Below are positions 43,338 through 52,748 of a stretch of 64,000 nt of DNA, one piece after another (the first letter of the stretch is position 1; each line of letters begins with the position of its first letter). The stretch lies in the NCBI RefSeq assembly GCF_014705605.1, contig NZ_JACXIZ010000021.1:1-64000 (forward strand), given 5' to 3'. The translations under genes were made by a program, and so were the position numbers. Origin of the DNA: Paenibacillus sabuli. Its GTDB lineage: Bacteria > Bacillota > Bacilli > Paenibacillales > Paenibacillaceae. The notes under the pieces were generated by a model. That model saw only the letters and a program-made list of their open reading frames with translations. It was not told the origin of the DNA and searched no databases.

Positions 43338-43668
43338 GGGACTCACTCCTTCTTTGATGAACACAAGGTTCGCACTACTCAACATTGTACTATAAAAAAA
43401 AGCGATATAGAAGTCTGGACGCGCGCTTGCGCCTGTAAGCGCCTGATTTTCCGGGGCGGACGCCGGTATTTGCGCGATTCTACCCGCTTTCGCTTAGATT
43501 TACCCCGTTTGGTGCACGGCGAAGCGGACCTAGCCCGGCGAGTCTGTGTTTTTGCGCTTTCGGGTCTAGCTTTTGGGAAGGGAATATGCTATGATATTGC
43601 AGTATGTTTTGTTCCGATATGGCCCGCAGGCTTTTTCGTTCAGCCTACGGCAAAGGAGGTGTACCGCA
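43338..43668 (+). promoter_or_regulatory. Divergent promoter region between yloU and rpmB
   Basis: This 331-bp stretch has no gene. Toward rpmB, TGCTATGAT (-10 at 43590-43595) is an extended -10 with a poor -35. Toward yloU, TACAAT lies about 43391-43396 on the minus strand with a T8 run before it and a weak -35. The middle part shows no repeat or hairpin of note. Confidence 0.45.
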
Positions 43669-43857
43669 ATGTCCCGCAAATGCATTATTACCGGTAAAGG
43701 TCCAAGCTCCGGCAACCATGTGTCCCATGCGAACAACAAAAATCGCCGCACGTGGGGAGCCAATGTGCAAAAAGTCCGCATTCTTGTCGACGGCAAGCCG
43801 AAGCGCGTCTATGTGAGCGCCCGCGCCCTGAAATCCGGCAAGTTGACGCGCGTATAG
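43669..43857 (+). CDS. rpmB: Ribosomal protein bL28
   Basis: A 62-aa protein of the large subunit. The start at 43669 ([24 protein letters not shown]) has AAAGGAGGTG upstream. Family residues NNKNRRTW and [19 protein letters not shown] are present. A single Cys remains of the zinc site, so this is the zinc-free type. It is one of few plus-strand genes and has its own promoter and terminator, as in B. subtilis where it stands opposite spoVM. Confidence 0.97.
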   Translation: MSRKCIITGKGPSSGNHVSHANNKNRRTWGANVQKVRILVDGKPKRVYVSARALKSGKLTRV

Positions 43858-43870
43858 TCCCAGCCATAAC

Positions 43871-43909
43871 AAAAAGCACCCGGCATGCGCATGCAGAGGT
43901 GCTTTTTTT
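43871..43909 (+). terminator. Bidirectional terminator between rpmB and spoVM
   Basis: AAAAGCACC / GGTGCTTTT with an internal GCATGC palindrome (43871-43909) is flanked by T-runs for both strands, fitting its place between convergent rpmB and spoVM. Confidence 0.85.
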
Positions 43910-43954
43910 GCGCGTTCGCAGACAGCAGACATTCGGAACGTGCTGCAAGCGAGG

Positions 43955-44035
43955 TCAGTTTTTTTGAAAGGTGTTCAGGACCGCCTTCACGAACCCGCCC
44001 AAAAACTTCGGCAACTTGATCGTATAAAATTTCAT
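43955..44035 (-). CDS. spoVM: Stage V sporulation protein SpoVM
   Basis: A 26-aa amphipathic helix that recognises the convex forespore membrane and anchors SpoIVA for coat assembly. It was read directly from the sequence: MKFYTIKLPKFLGG, then FVKAVLNTFQKN and TGA at 43955. The first 14 residues are identical to B. subtilis SpoVM, including the key Pro9. GGAGG lies just before the ATG at 44035. It keeps its B. subtilis neighbours (rpe side and rpmB). A sigma-E-like promoter is about 95 bases upstream. Confidence 0.97.
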   Translation of the reverse strand: MKFYTIKLPKFLGGFVKAVLNTFQKN

Positions 44036-44093
44036 GCTCCATCCCTCCTTGGCCACGCGCTTCGAATTGTCCCGTCTGTGCCGCGCAAAACGC

Positions 44094-44155
44094 AAAAAGG
44101 TTACACGGGAGTCATTCCTCATGTAACCATCCTATGCGGGCCCGGATTGTCCTAT
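44094..44155 (-). promoter_or_regulatory. Sigma-E-like spoVM promoter overlapping a terminator
   Basis: ATA (44153-44155), 16 bases, then CATAGGAT (44129-44136) matches the sigma-E pattern ATA-N16-18-CATACANT at 9 of 10 defined positions bar one. The bases right after form GGTTACA / TGTAACC (44122-44128 with 44099-44105) followed by five T, an intrinsic terminator for the upstream gene. A start point 6-7 bases past the -10 falls at the end of the 5' arm, so the sigma-E transcript would lack that arm and escape termination. Confidence 0.6.
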
Positions 44156-44186
44156 TCCAGCGCGGACCACCCATCCTTGGCGCCAA

Positions 44187-44630
44187 TCAAGGCGCCGCCG
44201 GCAGCTCGATCTGGCCTTGCACGATCAGCGCAAACGTGATCACCACGATCGCCAGACAGAAAAAAACGAGCGAGAGCGCCACAAAAATAACACGCTGCGA
44301 TACTTTTTCAAAGCGACGGAAGAAGCGGATGCCGAGCAGCAGCGCCCCAAGCGAGAAGGCAAAGCGCAGCAGTCCAAGCCCGGTGAAGCTGGAGAATACG
44401 GCCAGCAGCGCACCGCAAACCATAGCGTACCCGGTGATCCAGAAAGCGTTCTTGAGCCTCGACGGCTGCGCGAACTCATCGTAGCCAGCCTCGCTGCCTT
44501 CGACCTTGGGACGATCCGGCGTCTCCTCGTCCTGGCCCGCCTCGGCGAGCGAGAGCGAGGTATCCGTACCGGCGGGCACGCGCTGCCCCTCGTCGGATGC
44601 GCGCGTCTCGCGCGAATCGCGCTCATGCAC
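44187..44630 (-). CDS. Hypothetical membrane protein in the thiN position
   Basis: A 147-aa protein. The likely start is a GTG at 44630, 8 bases after GGGAGG and overlapping the rpe stop by 8 bases. The N-terminal ~60 residues are polar and acidic ([20 protein letters not shown]), then come three hydrophobic segments: [33 protein letters not shown] and [21 protein letters not shown] basic loop [10 protein letters not shown] separates the last two. No family is recognised. In B. subtilis the thiamine pyrophosphokinase gene thiN is at this place; nothing here resembles ThiN. Confidence 0.7.
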   Translation of the reverse strand: MHERDSRETRASDEGQRVPAGTDTSLSLAEAGQDEETPDRPKVEGSEAGYDEFAQPSRLKNAFWITGYAMVCGALLAVFSSFTGLGLLRFAFSLGALLLGIRFFRRFEKVSQRVIFVALSLVFFCLAIVVITFALIVQGQIELPAAP

Positions 44631-45288
44631 TGGCCTCACCTCCCGGGCGCAGGGCGTGGATCGCTGCCGCTCGGTCGGTCTCGCTGAAGACCGCGCTGCC
44701 TGCGACGAGCACATCGGCTCCGGCCGCTCGAATCAGCGGAGCGGTCTCGGCATTGATGCCGCCATCGACCTCGATCAGCACCTCATCGCGGCCCCGCTCG
44801 CGCAGCAACCGGCGCAGCTGACGCACCTTGTCCGCCGAATGCGGGATGAACTGCTGCCCGCCAAAGCCGGGATTGACCGTCATGATGAGGATCAGATCGA
44901 CATCATCGAGCACATGCTCCACCGCCGCCAGCGGCGTCGCCGGATTGAGCGCCACGCCGGCCGGCAGGCCCTGCTCCCGGATCATATGCAGCACGCGATG
45001 CAGGTGCACGCAAGCTTCGGCATGGACGGTGATGCGGTCCGCGCCCGCCTGGGCGAACTCGGCGACGGAGCGCTCCGGGTGCTCGATCATCAGGTGCACG
45101 TCCAGCGGGAGCTGCGTATGCGGGCGCACCGCCTGGACGACCATAGGGCCAAAGGTCAGATTCGGAACGAAATGGCCATCCATGACGTCGACATGGATCC
45201 AATCCGCGCCGCCCCTCTCGACATGGGCGATATCCTCCGCCAGCTTGGCAAAATCCGCCGAAAGGATCGATGGTGCGATGATGGACAT
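44623..45288 (-). CDS. rpe: Ribulose-phosphate 3-epimerase
   Basis: Interconverts ribulose-5-phosphate and xylulose-5-phosphate in the pentose phosphate pathway. The 221-aa TIM barrel begins [20 protein letters not shown] and contains [40 protein letters not shown] and [14 protein letters not shown], with the metal-binding His/Asp residues intact. It follows rsgA by 4 bases, as in B. subtilis. Confidence 0.97.
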   Translation of the reverse strand: MSIIAPSILSADFAKLAEDIAHVERGGADWIHVDVMDGHFVPNLTFGPMVVQAVRPHTQLPLDVHLMIEHPERSVAEFAQAGADRITVHAEACVHLHRVLHMIREQGLPAGVALNPATPLAAVEHVLDDVDLILIMTVNPGFGGQQFIPHSADKVRQLRRLLRERGRDEVLIEVDGGINAETAPLIRAAGADVLVAGSAVFSETDRAAAIHALRPGGEASA

Positions 45289-45292
45289 GAAT

Positions 45293-46222
45293 TCAATACC
45301 TCCGCTTTTTGTCTTTCAACTCTTCGACGAACAAGGCGTAATGGTCATATCGGCTATCGGCGATTGCTCCGGCCGCCTTCGCCTCCAGTACCGCGCAGCC
45401 GGGCTCGTGCAGATGCGTGCACCCGCGAAACCGGCAGTCGGAAGCATGCGCGCGCAGCTCGGGGAAGCACGTGTCCAGCTCCTCCACGCCCAGCTGTGCA
45501 AAATCGAGCTGACTGAAACCGGGCGTATCGGCGACATATCCATCGCCGCCGATCGCGATCAGCTCGACGTGCCGCGTCGTATGCTTGCCCCGGCCGAGCC
45601 GATTGCTAATCGCATTGGTCTCCAGCTCCAGCCCCGGCACCAGCCGATTGAGCAGCGAGGACTTGCCGACGCCGGACTGCCCGGCGAATACCGAGAGCCG
45701 CCCCTGCAAGCGCTGGAGCAGCGCATCGGCGCCGTCGCCGCGCAGGGCGCTGGTCGGATAGACGTCGTAGCCGAGCGGCGGATAGATGCGCAGCACGTCC
45801 GCCACCGCGCGCTCCGCCGCCGTATCCTGCAGGTCTTGCTTGCTCAGACAGATGATCGTCTCGAGTCCGGCATGCTCGATGTGGGCCAGGAACTTGTCCA
45901 GCAACTGGAGATTGAGCGTCGGCTCCGTCACTGCGAAGACGAGCACTGCCAGCTCGATGTTCGCCACCGGCGGACGCACGAGCACGCTGGAGCGCGGCAG
46001 CAGCTCGGTGACGGTCCCTTCGCCGTGCCCGTCCGGCAAGTAGTGTACAAGATCGCCGACCAACGGCGTCAAGCCTCTTTTTTTGAAAACGCCGCGCGCC
46101 CGGCATTGGATCGGCGTGTCGTCAGGCGCGCCCGACTCCGCCGCCCCGTCCGGCTGCACGTAGTAATAGCCGCTGAGCGCCTTGACGATGCGACCGGAGC
46201 GCAATTCAAGACTGTTGCTCAT
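45293..46222 (-). CDS. rsgA: Ribosome small-subunit-dependent GTPase RsgA (YloQ)
   Basis: Late 30S assembly checkpoint GTPase. The 309-aa form starts at the ATG at 46222 ([22 protein letters not shown]), 5 bases after GGGAGG, and overlaps the prkC stop by 17 bases; the much longer open frame upstream is a GC artefact in prkC. It has the N-terminal OB fold, permuted GTPase motifs (SKQDL G4, then [15 protein letters not shown]1, DTPGF G3) and a C-terminal zinc site [14 protein letters not shown]. Confidence 0.95.
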   Translation of the reverse strand: MSNSLELRSGRIVKALSGYYYVQPDGAAESGAPDDTPIQCRARGVFKKRGLTPLVGDLVHYLPDGHGEGTVTELLPRSSVLVRPPVANIELAVLVFAVTEPTLNLQLLDKFLAHIEHAGLETIICLSKQDLQDTAAERAVADVLRIYPPLGYDVYPTSALRGDGADALLQRLQGRLSVFAGQSGVGKSSLLNRLVPGLELETNAISNRLGRGKHTTRHVELIAIGGDGYVADTPGFSQLDFAQLGVEELDTCFPELRAHASDCRFRGCTHLHEPGCAVLEAKAAGAIADSRYDHYALFVEELKDKKRRY

Positions 46223-48401
46223 CGCCGCCTCCCGCCTGAGCGTCCGCGGACGTCGCATCCGCGCCGCCGTCGTCCGGGGCGTTCGGCTCATCGCCCGGAT
46301 CGGCGCCGTCATCAGCCGGAGTGTCCTGCTCGGCATCGCCGTCCGCCGGCTCGTCGGGCGCGCCTTCTCCGTTGGCGCCGTCGTCCGGACCGCCTGTCGG
46401 CTCATCCGGCGGCGGTTCGTCGCTCGGTACGGTCTCGGTGAAGCCGCCGCCTCCCGCTTTGGCCTCGTCATAGGTGATCGACAGCGTATCCTTGAACGAG
46501 CCGTCGCGGTAGATGCTGACGAGCGCCTCGGTGTTGGGCGCCAGGACGACCTCTACATTGAACGACTGCCAGTCCTTGATCGTCCGTGTGCAACATTCGA
46601 TTTTCTCGCCGCGTGCGTCGGTATATTCGATCCGAATGTCGCTGGATTCGCCGATCCGCGCCGGTGCGATCGAGAGATTGAACGTATAACGGATCGCTTC
46701 CTCCGGCAATCCGGAGCTCACCGTGATCGTCACTTCCTCGCCCTTGGTCACCATGTCGCCGGCCTTGTGCGGGAACTGATCGATGACCTCGCCCTCGGGC
46801 TTGTAGCTGGGCTGACGCTCGATGCCGCCGTTAGGCCCGGTCGTCAGACCGACTTCCTTGAGCCGTTGCAGCGCATCTTGCTCGGTGCGGCCGACGAGCT
46901 CCGGCATTTCGAACGGCTCCGGCCCCTGGCTGACGACGAACGAGAATTCCGCCGTATCCGGGTTGAACGGCTCTCCCGCCGCGAGCGACTGGGTGAGCAC
47001 CGTGCCCGCCCCTTGCGCGCTGTATTCTTCGGTGCTCGTGATCCGTGCCTCGGCTACGCCGAGCGCGAGCAGCTGCGTCTTGACGTCGGCGAACCGCGCG
47101 CCCTCGTAGTTGTCCATGACTTCCATCTCCGGGCCTAGACTGACGAACAGCTTGACCAGCGCGCCCTGCTTGACGCGCATATTCTGCTTCGTCTGGTCGT
47201 AGACGACCCCCTCCTCGACCTCGTCGTGGACCTCGCGGATGATCGGCTCCTCGATCTTGAGTCCGACCGCCTCGAGCTCCTGCAGCGCCTGTTCCTCGGT
47301 CATGCCGATGACATAGGGGACATCCACCTCGTCGGTGTCGATAAGATTCAGCACCCACAGGAACCCGCCGACCAGCACGGCGAGCCCGATCAAGGTCGAC
47401 AGGATCGCGATCAGCGGTCGCTTCGACCTGCCCTTCGGACGGGCTTCCTCTGCAGCGCCGGACTCCCGCGCTTCCCCGCTCTCGGCGGCTACCGCATGCG
47501 CGGCAGGACCGCGCAGCGCCGGCATGACGCGCGTCGCCTCGTGATCGATCCGGCCAAAGTCGGTCTTGGCCTCGTGCAGCCGTCCCGGCTGCAAGCACGA
47601 TTCCAGATCGCGCATCATTTCGGCGGCCGAGCCGTAGCGCTCGTCGGCATTTTTGCGCATGGCGCGCAAAATGACATTCTCCACGCTCTGTGGAATCTCC
47701 GGATGCGTCGCCCGCGGCTCCTCGAATTCCTCCTGCAGATGCTTGAGCGCGACGCTGATCGGGCTCTCTCCGAGGAACGGCAGCTTGCCGGTGAGCATCT
47801 GGTACAGGACGATGCCGAGCGAATAGATGTCCGACTTCTCGCCCGTCATGATGCCCTTGGCATGCTCCGGAGAGAAGTAATGCACCGACCCGACGACCGA
47901 ACCGGTCTGGGTGATCGTCGAAGAGGTCACCGCGCGGGCGATGCCGAAGTCGGTCACCTTGACGCGGCCGTTGTTGCCGATCAGGATGTTGTGCGGCTTG
48001 ATGTCGCGATGCACGATCTGATTGTGATGCGCGTGATCGAGCGCGTCGCAGATCTGCAGCGCGATATGCACCGCTTCCTCGACCCGCAGCGGCGCACGCT
48101 CAAGGATGATCTCGTTGAGATTGCTGCCCTCGACGTACTCCATTACAATGTAGTGGGTATCGCCCTCTTGTCCGACATCGTAGACGCTGACCACGTTCGG
48201 ATGCGAGAGCGAGGCGGCCGCCTGCGCTTCGCGGCGGAAGCGGCGCACGAATTCATCGTCGTCCACAAATTGCTGCCGCAGCACCTTGACGGCGACGTTG
48301 CGGCCCAGCAGCATATCCTGCGCCTTGTAGACGAGCGCCATGCCGCCGCCGCCGATTCTGGCCAGGATCTCGTAGCGGCCGGCCAATTCTTGTCCAATCA
48401 T
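46206..48401 (-). CDS. prkC: PASTA-domain Ser/Thr protein kinase PrkC
   Basis: Membrane kinase that senses muropeptides and cell-wall fragments and, in spores, helps trigger germination. The 731-aa form starts at 48401 (MIGQELAGRYEILARIGGGGM). The kinase domain (1-~270) has VAVKVLR, IVHRDIKPHNILI, TDFGIA and the activation loop TSSTITQTGSVVGSVHYFSPE. One membrane segment (~325-345) precedes three PASTA repeats (~350-555) and an Ig-like region. The last ~70 residues are an Asp/Pro/Gly-rich acidic tail that B. subtilis PrkC (648 aa) lacks. Pairs with prpC, 7 bases upstream. Confidence 0.95.
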   Translation of the reverse strand: MIGQELAGRYEILARIGGGGMALVYKAQDMLLGRNVAVKVLRQQFVDDDEFVRRFRREAQAAASLSHPNVVSVYDVGQEGDTHYIVMEYVEGSNLNEIILERAPLRVEEAVHIALQICDALDHAHHNQIVHRDIKPHNILIGNNGRVKVTDFGIARAVTSSTITQTGSVVGSVHYFSPEHAKGIMTGEKSDIYSLGIVLYQMLTGKLPFLGESPISVALKHLQEEFEEPRATHPEIPQSVENVILRAMRKNADERYGSAAEMMRDLESCLQPGRLHEAKTDFGRIDHEATRVMPALRGPAAHAVAAESGEARESGAAEEARPKGRSKRPLIAILSTLIGLAVLVGGFLWVLNLIDTDEVDVPYVIGMTEEQALQELEAVGLKIEEPIIREVHDEVEEGVVYDQTKQNMRVKQGALVKLFVSLGPEMEVMDNYEGARFADVKTQLLALGVAEARITSTEEYSAQGAGTVLTQSLAAGEPFNPDTAEFSFVVSQGPEPFEMPELVGRTEQDALQRLKEVGLTTGPNGGIERQPSYKPEGEVIDQFPHKAGDMVTKGEEVTITVSSGLPEEAIRYTFNLSIAPARIGESSDIRIEYTDARGEKIECCTRTIKDWQSFNVEVVLAPNTEALVSIYRDGSFKDTLSITYDEAKAGGGGFTETVPSDEPPPDEPTGGPDDGANGEGAPDEPADGDAEQDTPADDGADPGDEPNAPDDGGADATSADAQAGGGDEQQS

Positions 48402-48408
48402 GCCCTTC

Positions 48409-49164
48409 TCACTCCTCTTGCTCCGTGACGGTGTCGCCGAGCAGCAGGACGACGGTAATGTTGTCGTCTCCTCCTGCCTGCAGCGCCAGCTCGACGAGCT
48501 GCTCCGCCTTGGCATCGAGATCCAGGTCGGACGCCTCCAGCGTCTGGACGATTTCCTGGTCGCTCACCATGTTGCTGAGTCCATCGCTGCACAGCAGCAG
48601 CATGCAGCCGGGCTGCCATGCAATCTCCTGCACGTCCGCCTCGACCTGCGGATCGGTGCCGAGCGCGCGCGTGAGCACGTTGCGGCGCGGGTGGACGGCC
48701 GCCTCCTCGGGGGTGATCTGACCGCTGCGAGCCAGCTCGCCGACCAGGGTGTGGTCCTCCGTGAGCTGGCGAATCTGCCCGCCCTCGATCAGGTAGGCGC
48801 GGCTGTCGCCGATATGTCCGACGACGGCATAATTGCGCTGCTGCAGCACCGCTACGACGGTCGTGCCCATGCTGTGATATTGCTCATTCTGGGAGGCCAT
48901 ATCGTAGACGATTCCGTTCGCCCGCTTCAGCGCCTCGGCTAGCCTCGCCTTGGCCTCATCGGGGGACACCTTCCCGCCGAACGACGCCAGCGACTCGCGG
49001 AACGCTTCGACCGCCAGCTCGCTGGCGACGTCTCCGGCCTGATGGCCGCCCATGCCGTCGGCCACGATCGCGACCGCGCCGCCGTCTTCGGCCAGAGACG
49101 CCCAGGCCCGGTCTTCATTGACCGTGCGGACGCGGCCGACATCACTTCGATACGCCATTAACAA
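48409..49164 (-). CDS. prpC: PP2C protein phosphatase PrpC (Stp)
   Basis: Dephosphorylates PrkC and its targets. The start chosen is the TTG at 49164 (read M-L-M-A-Y-R-S-D-V-G), 10 bases after GAGG; it aligns with MLTALKTDTG of B. subtilis PrpC, whereas the ATG two codons later is too far from the site. The 251-aa protein has the metal residues in VNEDRAW, VADGMGGHQAGDVAS, GDSRAYL, LLCSDGLSNMV and GGDDNITVV. Confidence 0.95.
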   Translation of the reverse strand: MLMAYRSDVGRVRTVNEDRAWASLAEDGGAVAIVADGMGGHQAGDVASELAVEAFRESLASFGGKVSPDEAKARLAEALKRANGIVYDMASQNEQYHSMGTTVVAVLQQRNYAVVGHIGDSRAYLIEGGQIRQLTEDHTLVGELARSGQITPEEAAVHPRRNVLTRALGTDPQVEADVQEIAWQPGCMLLLCSDGLSNMVSDQEIVQTLEASDLDLDAKAEQLVELALQAGGDDNITVVLLLGDTVTEQEE

Positions 49165-49171
49165 GTTCGCT

Positions 49172-50218
49172 TCACCTCGCCTGGAATTCCATATGCTTCG
49201 CCCGCAGCTGTCCGCATGCCGCCTCGATGTCGTGCCCCTGCTCGCGGCGAATCGTGGCATTGACGCCTGCGCGCTCTAGGATGCGCTGGAATTCGAAGAT
49301 GTCCTCGCGCGGCGTCCGGACATACTTGCGCTCCGGCACATGGTTAACCGGTATCAGATTGACGTGGCACAGCATGCCCTGCAGCACCTGCGCCAGCTCC
49401 TCGGCATGCTCCGGTCGGTCGTTGACGCCGCCGATCAGCGCATATTCGAAGGTAATGCGGCGGCCGGTCTTGGCCATGTAATAGCGCAGCGATTCCATCA
49501 CCTCTTCGAACGGAAAGCGGCGGTTGACCGGCATCAGCTTGGAGCGGAGCGCGTCATTGGGGGCATGGATCGAGATCGCCAGATTGATCTGGGTGCCCTC
49601 GTCGGCGAACTTGTAGATGCTCGGCACGATGCCGCTCGTGGAGACCGTGATATGGCGCTGCCCGATATGCAGCCCCTTGTCATGAATCATGATCCGCAAA
49701 AAGTCCATCGTCGCCTCGTAGTTTTCGAACGGTTCGCCCGAGCCCATGATGACGATGCTGGAAATACGCTCGTCCGTCTCGTCGAGCAGCTGCTGGGCGG
49801 TGACGACCTGCGCGACGATCTCGCCGGCCGTCAGATTGCGCTTGAGGCCGCCCAATGTCGAAGCGCAAAACGTACAGCCGATCCGGCAGCCGACCTGCGT
49901 CGTCACACAGATGCTGTTGCCATAATTGTGGCGCATGACGACCGTCTCGATCGCATGATCATCGTGCAACCCGAACAAAAACTTGACCGTGCCGTCCTTG
50001 GATTCGAACTTGGTAATCTCGGACAGCGTCACGAAGCCGAACGCTTCCGCAAGACGAGCGCGCAGCATCTTGGGCAGATTGGTCATCTCCTCGAAGTCGC
50101 ACACCCGCTTCACGTACAGCCAGTCGAAGAGCTGGTCCGCACGAAAGGCGGGCTGGCCCGCTTCGTTCATCCACTCGCGCAGCCGCTCGAGCGTATAGTC
50201 ATATATGAAAGGTTTCAC
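49172..50218 (-). CDS. rlmN: Dual-specificity RNA methyltransferase RlmN
   Basis: Radical-SAM enzyme that methylates C2 of A2503 in 23S rRNA and A37 in some tRNAs. The 348-aa protein has the cluster motif [11 protein letters not shown] (CX3CX2C), the methyl-carrying Cys near the C-terminus in the [10 protein letters not shown] segment, and [12 protein letters not shown]. It precedes prpC by 7 bases. A likely extended -10 (GGTAAAAT) is 70 bases upstream. Confidence 0.96.
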   Translation of the reverse strand: MKPFIYDYTLERLREWMNEAGQPAFRADQLFDWLYVKRVCDFEEMTNLPKMLRARLAEAFGFVTLSEITKFESKDGTVKFLFGLHDDHAIETVVMRHNYGNSICVTTQVGCRIGCTFCASTLGGLKRNLTAGEIVAQVVTAQQLLDETDERISSIVIMGSGEPFENYEATMDFLRIMIHDKGLHIGQRHITVSTSGIVPSIYKFADEGTQINLAISIHAPNDALRSKLMPVNRRFPFEEVMESLRYYMAKTGRRITFEYALIGGVNDRPEHAEELAQVLQGMLCHVNLIPVNHVPERKYVRTPREDIFEFQRILERAGVNATIRREQGHDIEAACGQLRAKHMEFQAR

Positions 50219-50287
50219 TCAAATCTCACCTGTCCGGCATAGAATTTCGGCCCTTGCCCGGATGCCTCGCGGGCAGACCATCGCTCT

Positions 50288-50293
50288 ATTTTA
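50288..50293 (-). promoter_or_regulatory. Possible promoter of rlmN-prpC-prkC-rsgA-rpe
   Basis: TAAAAT preceded by TATGG (extended -10) lies in the 169-bp gap between rsmB and rlmN. No convincing -35. It would let the kinase/phosphatase group be read apart from the translation genes upstream. Confidence 0.4.
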
Positions 50294-50387
50294 CCATAAA
50301 CGGCACAGACCGACCACCGCAAGCGGCAAAGGCAGCTCGCCGCAGGGCGCTGGGTTTCATGTCGCCCTTAGCGCGGGCCGGGTCCGG

Positions 50388-51794
50388 TCAACGGCTTTTG
50401 CGCGTCAGACGCGCGATGAAAAAGCCGTCGCTGCCAAAGGTCTGCGGCAGCAGCTGCAGCATGCCGGCGAAACGCTCGGGCAGCGCCTGCGCCCGGCGCA
50501 GCGCTGCCAGCAGCGGCTCCGGCCACTGCGGATCGAGCGCGTAGTCCGGGTGGCGGGCCAAAAACGCCTCCACCTGGCGCTCGTTCTCCTCCGGCGCGAT
50601 CGTGCACGTGCTGTAGACCAGTCGTCCGCCCACGCGCACGAGCGGCGCCGCCGCGTCCAGCAGCCGCTCTTGCAGCTTGGCCAATTCGGCGACGTCGGCG
50701 GGCGATTTCGTCCATTTGACCTCCGGCTTGCGGTGAATGACACCGAGTCCCGAGCACGGCGCATCGAGCAGCACGAGATCGAGCGAGCCGGGGGCGAAGC
50801 GCTCGCCCAGGGCCGCCGCATCGCCGCATACGGCCCGCACGCTCGTCAGCCCGAGGCGCTGGGCCTGCTGCTCGATGAGCCGCTGCTTGTGAGGATGCAG
50901 ATCGTTCGCCCAGACAGTGCCGCGGTCGTCCATGAGCTCCGCCAGGTGCGTGCTCTTGCCGCCGGGAGCGGCGCAGCAGTCCAGCACCTCCATGTCCGGC
51001 TGCGGCTCGGCCGCCTCGGCGACCAGCATCGAGCCAATATCCTGGATGCTCCAGCGGCCCTCCCGATAACCGTCGCGATCCGCGAGATTGCCGGCGCCGC
51101 GCGCGATCAGGCCGGCTGGCGAAGCACCGGCCGGCGCCGCCTCGATCCCGCTCTCGCGCAGCCCCCGCTGCACGGCCTCGACCGTGCCGCGCCGCAGATT
51201 GACGCGGATGGAGGACGGGGGCGGACGGTTGCCTGCGGCGCAGATCGCCTCCGCCTCCTCCGCGCCGTATGTATCGATCCAGCGCCGCACGAGCCATTCG
51301 GGGTAGGAATGCGCGATGGCCAGCCGCTGCGCAGGCGCGCCGCCCTTCGGTGCCACCAGCTCTCCGCGCCGGCGCAGCGCGCTGCGCAGTACGCCGTTGA
51401 CCATGCCGGCGATCCCGGCATGTCCGCGCCGCCGCGCCAGCGCCACCGCCTCGTTCACGACGGCGAAGTCCGGCACGCGATCGAGATAGACGAGCTGATA
51501 GAGGCTCAGCCGCAGCAGCAGGCGCACCCACGGCTCGAGCCGGTCCAGCCCCTTGGCCACGAAGCGGCCGAGCCAGTAATCCAGGGTCGCCTGACGCTGC
51601 AGCGTGCCGTAGACGAGCTCCGTCGCCAGCGCCGCATCCGGCCTGCTCAAGCCTGCCTGCTGCAGCGCCCGGCCGAGCTCGAGATTGCTGTACGCGCCCT
51701 CGCGCTCCACCCGCAGCAGCGTGTCCAGCGCCAGCTCGCGCGCGCCTGCCGCCGGCGCGCGCCGCCGTTTCGAACGATCGTCGCCGCGCGTCAT
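50388..51794 (-). CDS. rsmB: 16S rRNA (cytosine967-C5)-methyltransferase
   Basis: Makes m5C967 of 16S rRNA. The 468-aa protein has an N-terminal NusB-like helical domain (about 20-140, with ALDTLLRVEREGAYSNLEL and LVYLDRVPDFAVVNEAV) and a C-terminal SAM domain: LDCCAAPGGKSTHLAEL, DLHPHKQRL, LLDAPCSGLGVIHRKPEVKW and YSTCTIAPEENE, holding both catalytic Cys. The ATG overlaps the fmt stop (ATGA). Confidence 0.95.
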   Translation of the reverse strand: MTRGDDRSKRRRAPAAGARELALDTLLRVEREGAYSNLELGRALQQAGLSRPDAALATELVYGTLQRQATLDYWLGRFVAKGLDRLEPWVRLLLRLSLYQLVYLDRVPDFAVVNEAVALARRRGHAGIAGMVNGVLRSALRRRGELVAPKGGAPAQRLAIAHSYPEWLVRRWIDTYGAEEAEAICAAGNRPPPSSIRVNLRRGTVEAVQRGLRESGIEAAPAGASPAGLIARGAGNLADRDGYREGRWSIQDIGSMLVAEAAEPQPDMEVLDCCAAPGGKSTHLAELMDDRGTVWANDLHPHKQRLIEQQAQRLGLTSVRAVCGDAAALGERFAPGSLDLVLLDAPCSGLGVIHRKPEVKWTKSPADVAELAKLQERLLDAAAPLVRVGGRLVYSTCTIAPEENERQVEAFLARHPDYALDPQWPEPLLAALRRAQALPERFAGMLQLLPQTFGSDGFFIARLTRKSR

Positions 51795-52744
51795 GACGAC
51801 GCCTCGCCGAGCATCGTGCCGGGCTCCAGCCCGGCGCCGCGCAGCCAGTCTGCGGCGGGCAACGCCTTGCGCCCGGCGGGCTGAATCTGCGTCAGCGCCA
51901 GCGCGCCGTCCCCGGTCTGCACGAGCAGGCTGCCGCGCGCCGTCTCCAGCACCGTGCCCGGCGCCACCTCGGGCGCCCCGGGCGCAGGCTCGGCGAGCTC
52001 GCACGCCCGTACCTTGAACACTTCGCCGTGCAGGTACGTGAACGCCCCGGCCATCGGCGAGAGTCCGCGCACCTGATTGCGAATCTGCTCGGCCGCGCGC
52101 GTCCAGTCGATGCGCTCGTCCTCGCGCGTCAGATTGGGCGCGTACGTCGCCTCGCGCTCGTCCTGGGGCTCCGCCCGGACGCTGCCGTCCAGCAGACGCG
52201 GCAGCGTCTCGCCCAGCAGACGCGCCCCGGCGTCGCTGAGCTTGGCGAACATCGTGCCCGAAGTATCCTCCGGTCCGATCGGCACTTCGGTGCGGCTGAT
52301 CATGTCGCCGGTGTCGAGGCCTTCGGCCATGTACATGATGGTCACGCCGGTCACGGTCTCGCCGTTCATGATCGCCCGCTGGATCGGGGCGCCGCCGCGG
52401 TACTTCGGCAGCAGCGAGCCGTGCACGTTGATGCAGCCCAGGCGGGGCAGCTCCAGCACCGCCTTCGGGAGGAGCTGGCCGTAGGCCGCCGTCACGATCA
52501 GATCGGGCGCGAGCGCCTCCAGTCGCTCCAGCGTCTCGGCGCTCGTGCGCAGCTTCTCCGGCTGCAGCACCGGCAGCCCCAGCAGCAGCGCCGCTTCCTT
52601 GACTGGAGGAGCGGCGAGCTGGCGTTTACGGCCTTTGGGGCGGTCCGGCTGCGTGACGACCGCGACGATCTCGCATTTCATCTGCAGCAATTTTTTGAGC
52701 GAGGGGACGGCGAATTCCGGTGTGCCCATGAATACAATGCGCAT
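51791..52744 (-). CDS. fmt: Methionyl-tRNA formyltransferase
   Basis: Formylates initiator Met-tRNA with 10-formyl-THF. The 317-aa form starts MRIVFMGTPEFAVPSLKKL; a longer reading enters def. The catalytic Asn-His-Asp set is in INVHGSLLPKYRGGAPIQRAI and GLDTGDMI. The C-terminal barrel begins around residue 205. It follows def by 4 bases. Confidence 0.97.
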   Translation of the reverse strand: MRIVFMGTPEFAVPSLKKLLQMKCEIVAVVTQPDRPKGRKRQLAAPPVKEAALLLGLPVLQPEKLRTSAETLERLEALAPDLIVTAAYGQLLPKAVLELPRLGCINVHGSLLPKYRGGAPIQRAIMNGETVTGVTIMYMAEGLDTGDMISRTEVPIGPEDTSGTMFAKLSDAGARLLGETLPRLLDGSVRAEPQDEREATYAPNLTREDERIDWTRAAEQIRNQVRGLSPMAGAFTYLHGEVFKVRACELAEPAPGAPEVAPGTVLETARGSLLVQTGDGALALTQIQPAGRKALPAADWLRGAGLEPGTMLGEASS

Positions 52745-52748
52745 CGGT

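Noticed and set aside
44187-44630. thiN (thiamine pyrophosphokinase)
   Set aside because: Position fits B. subtilis, but the product is a three-segment membrane protein with no ThiN motif.
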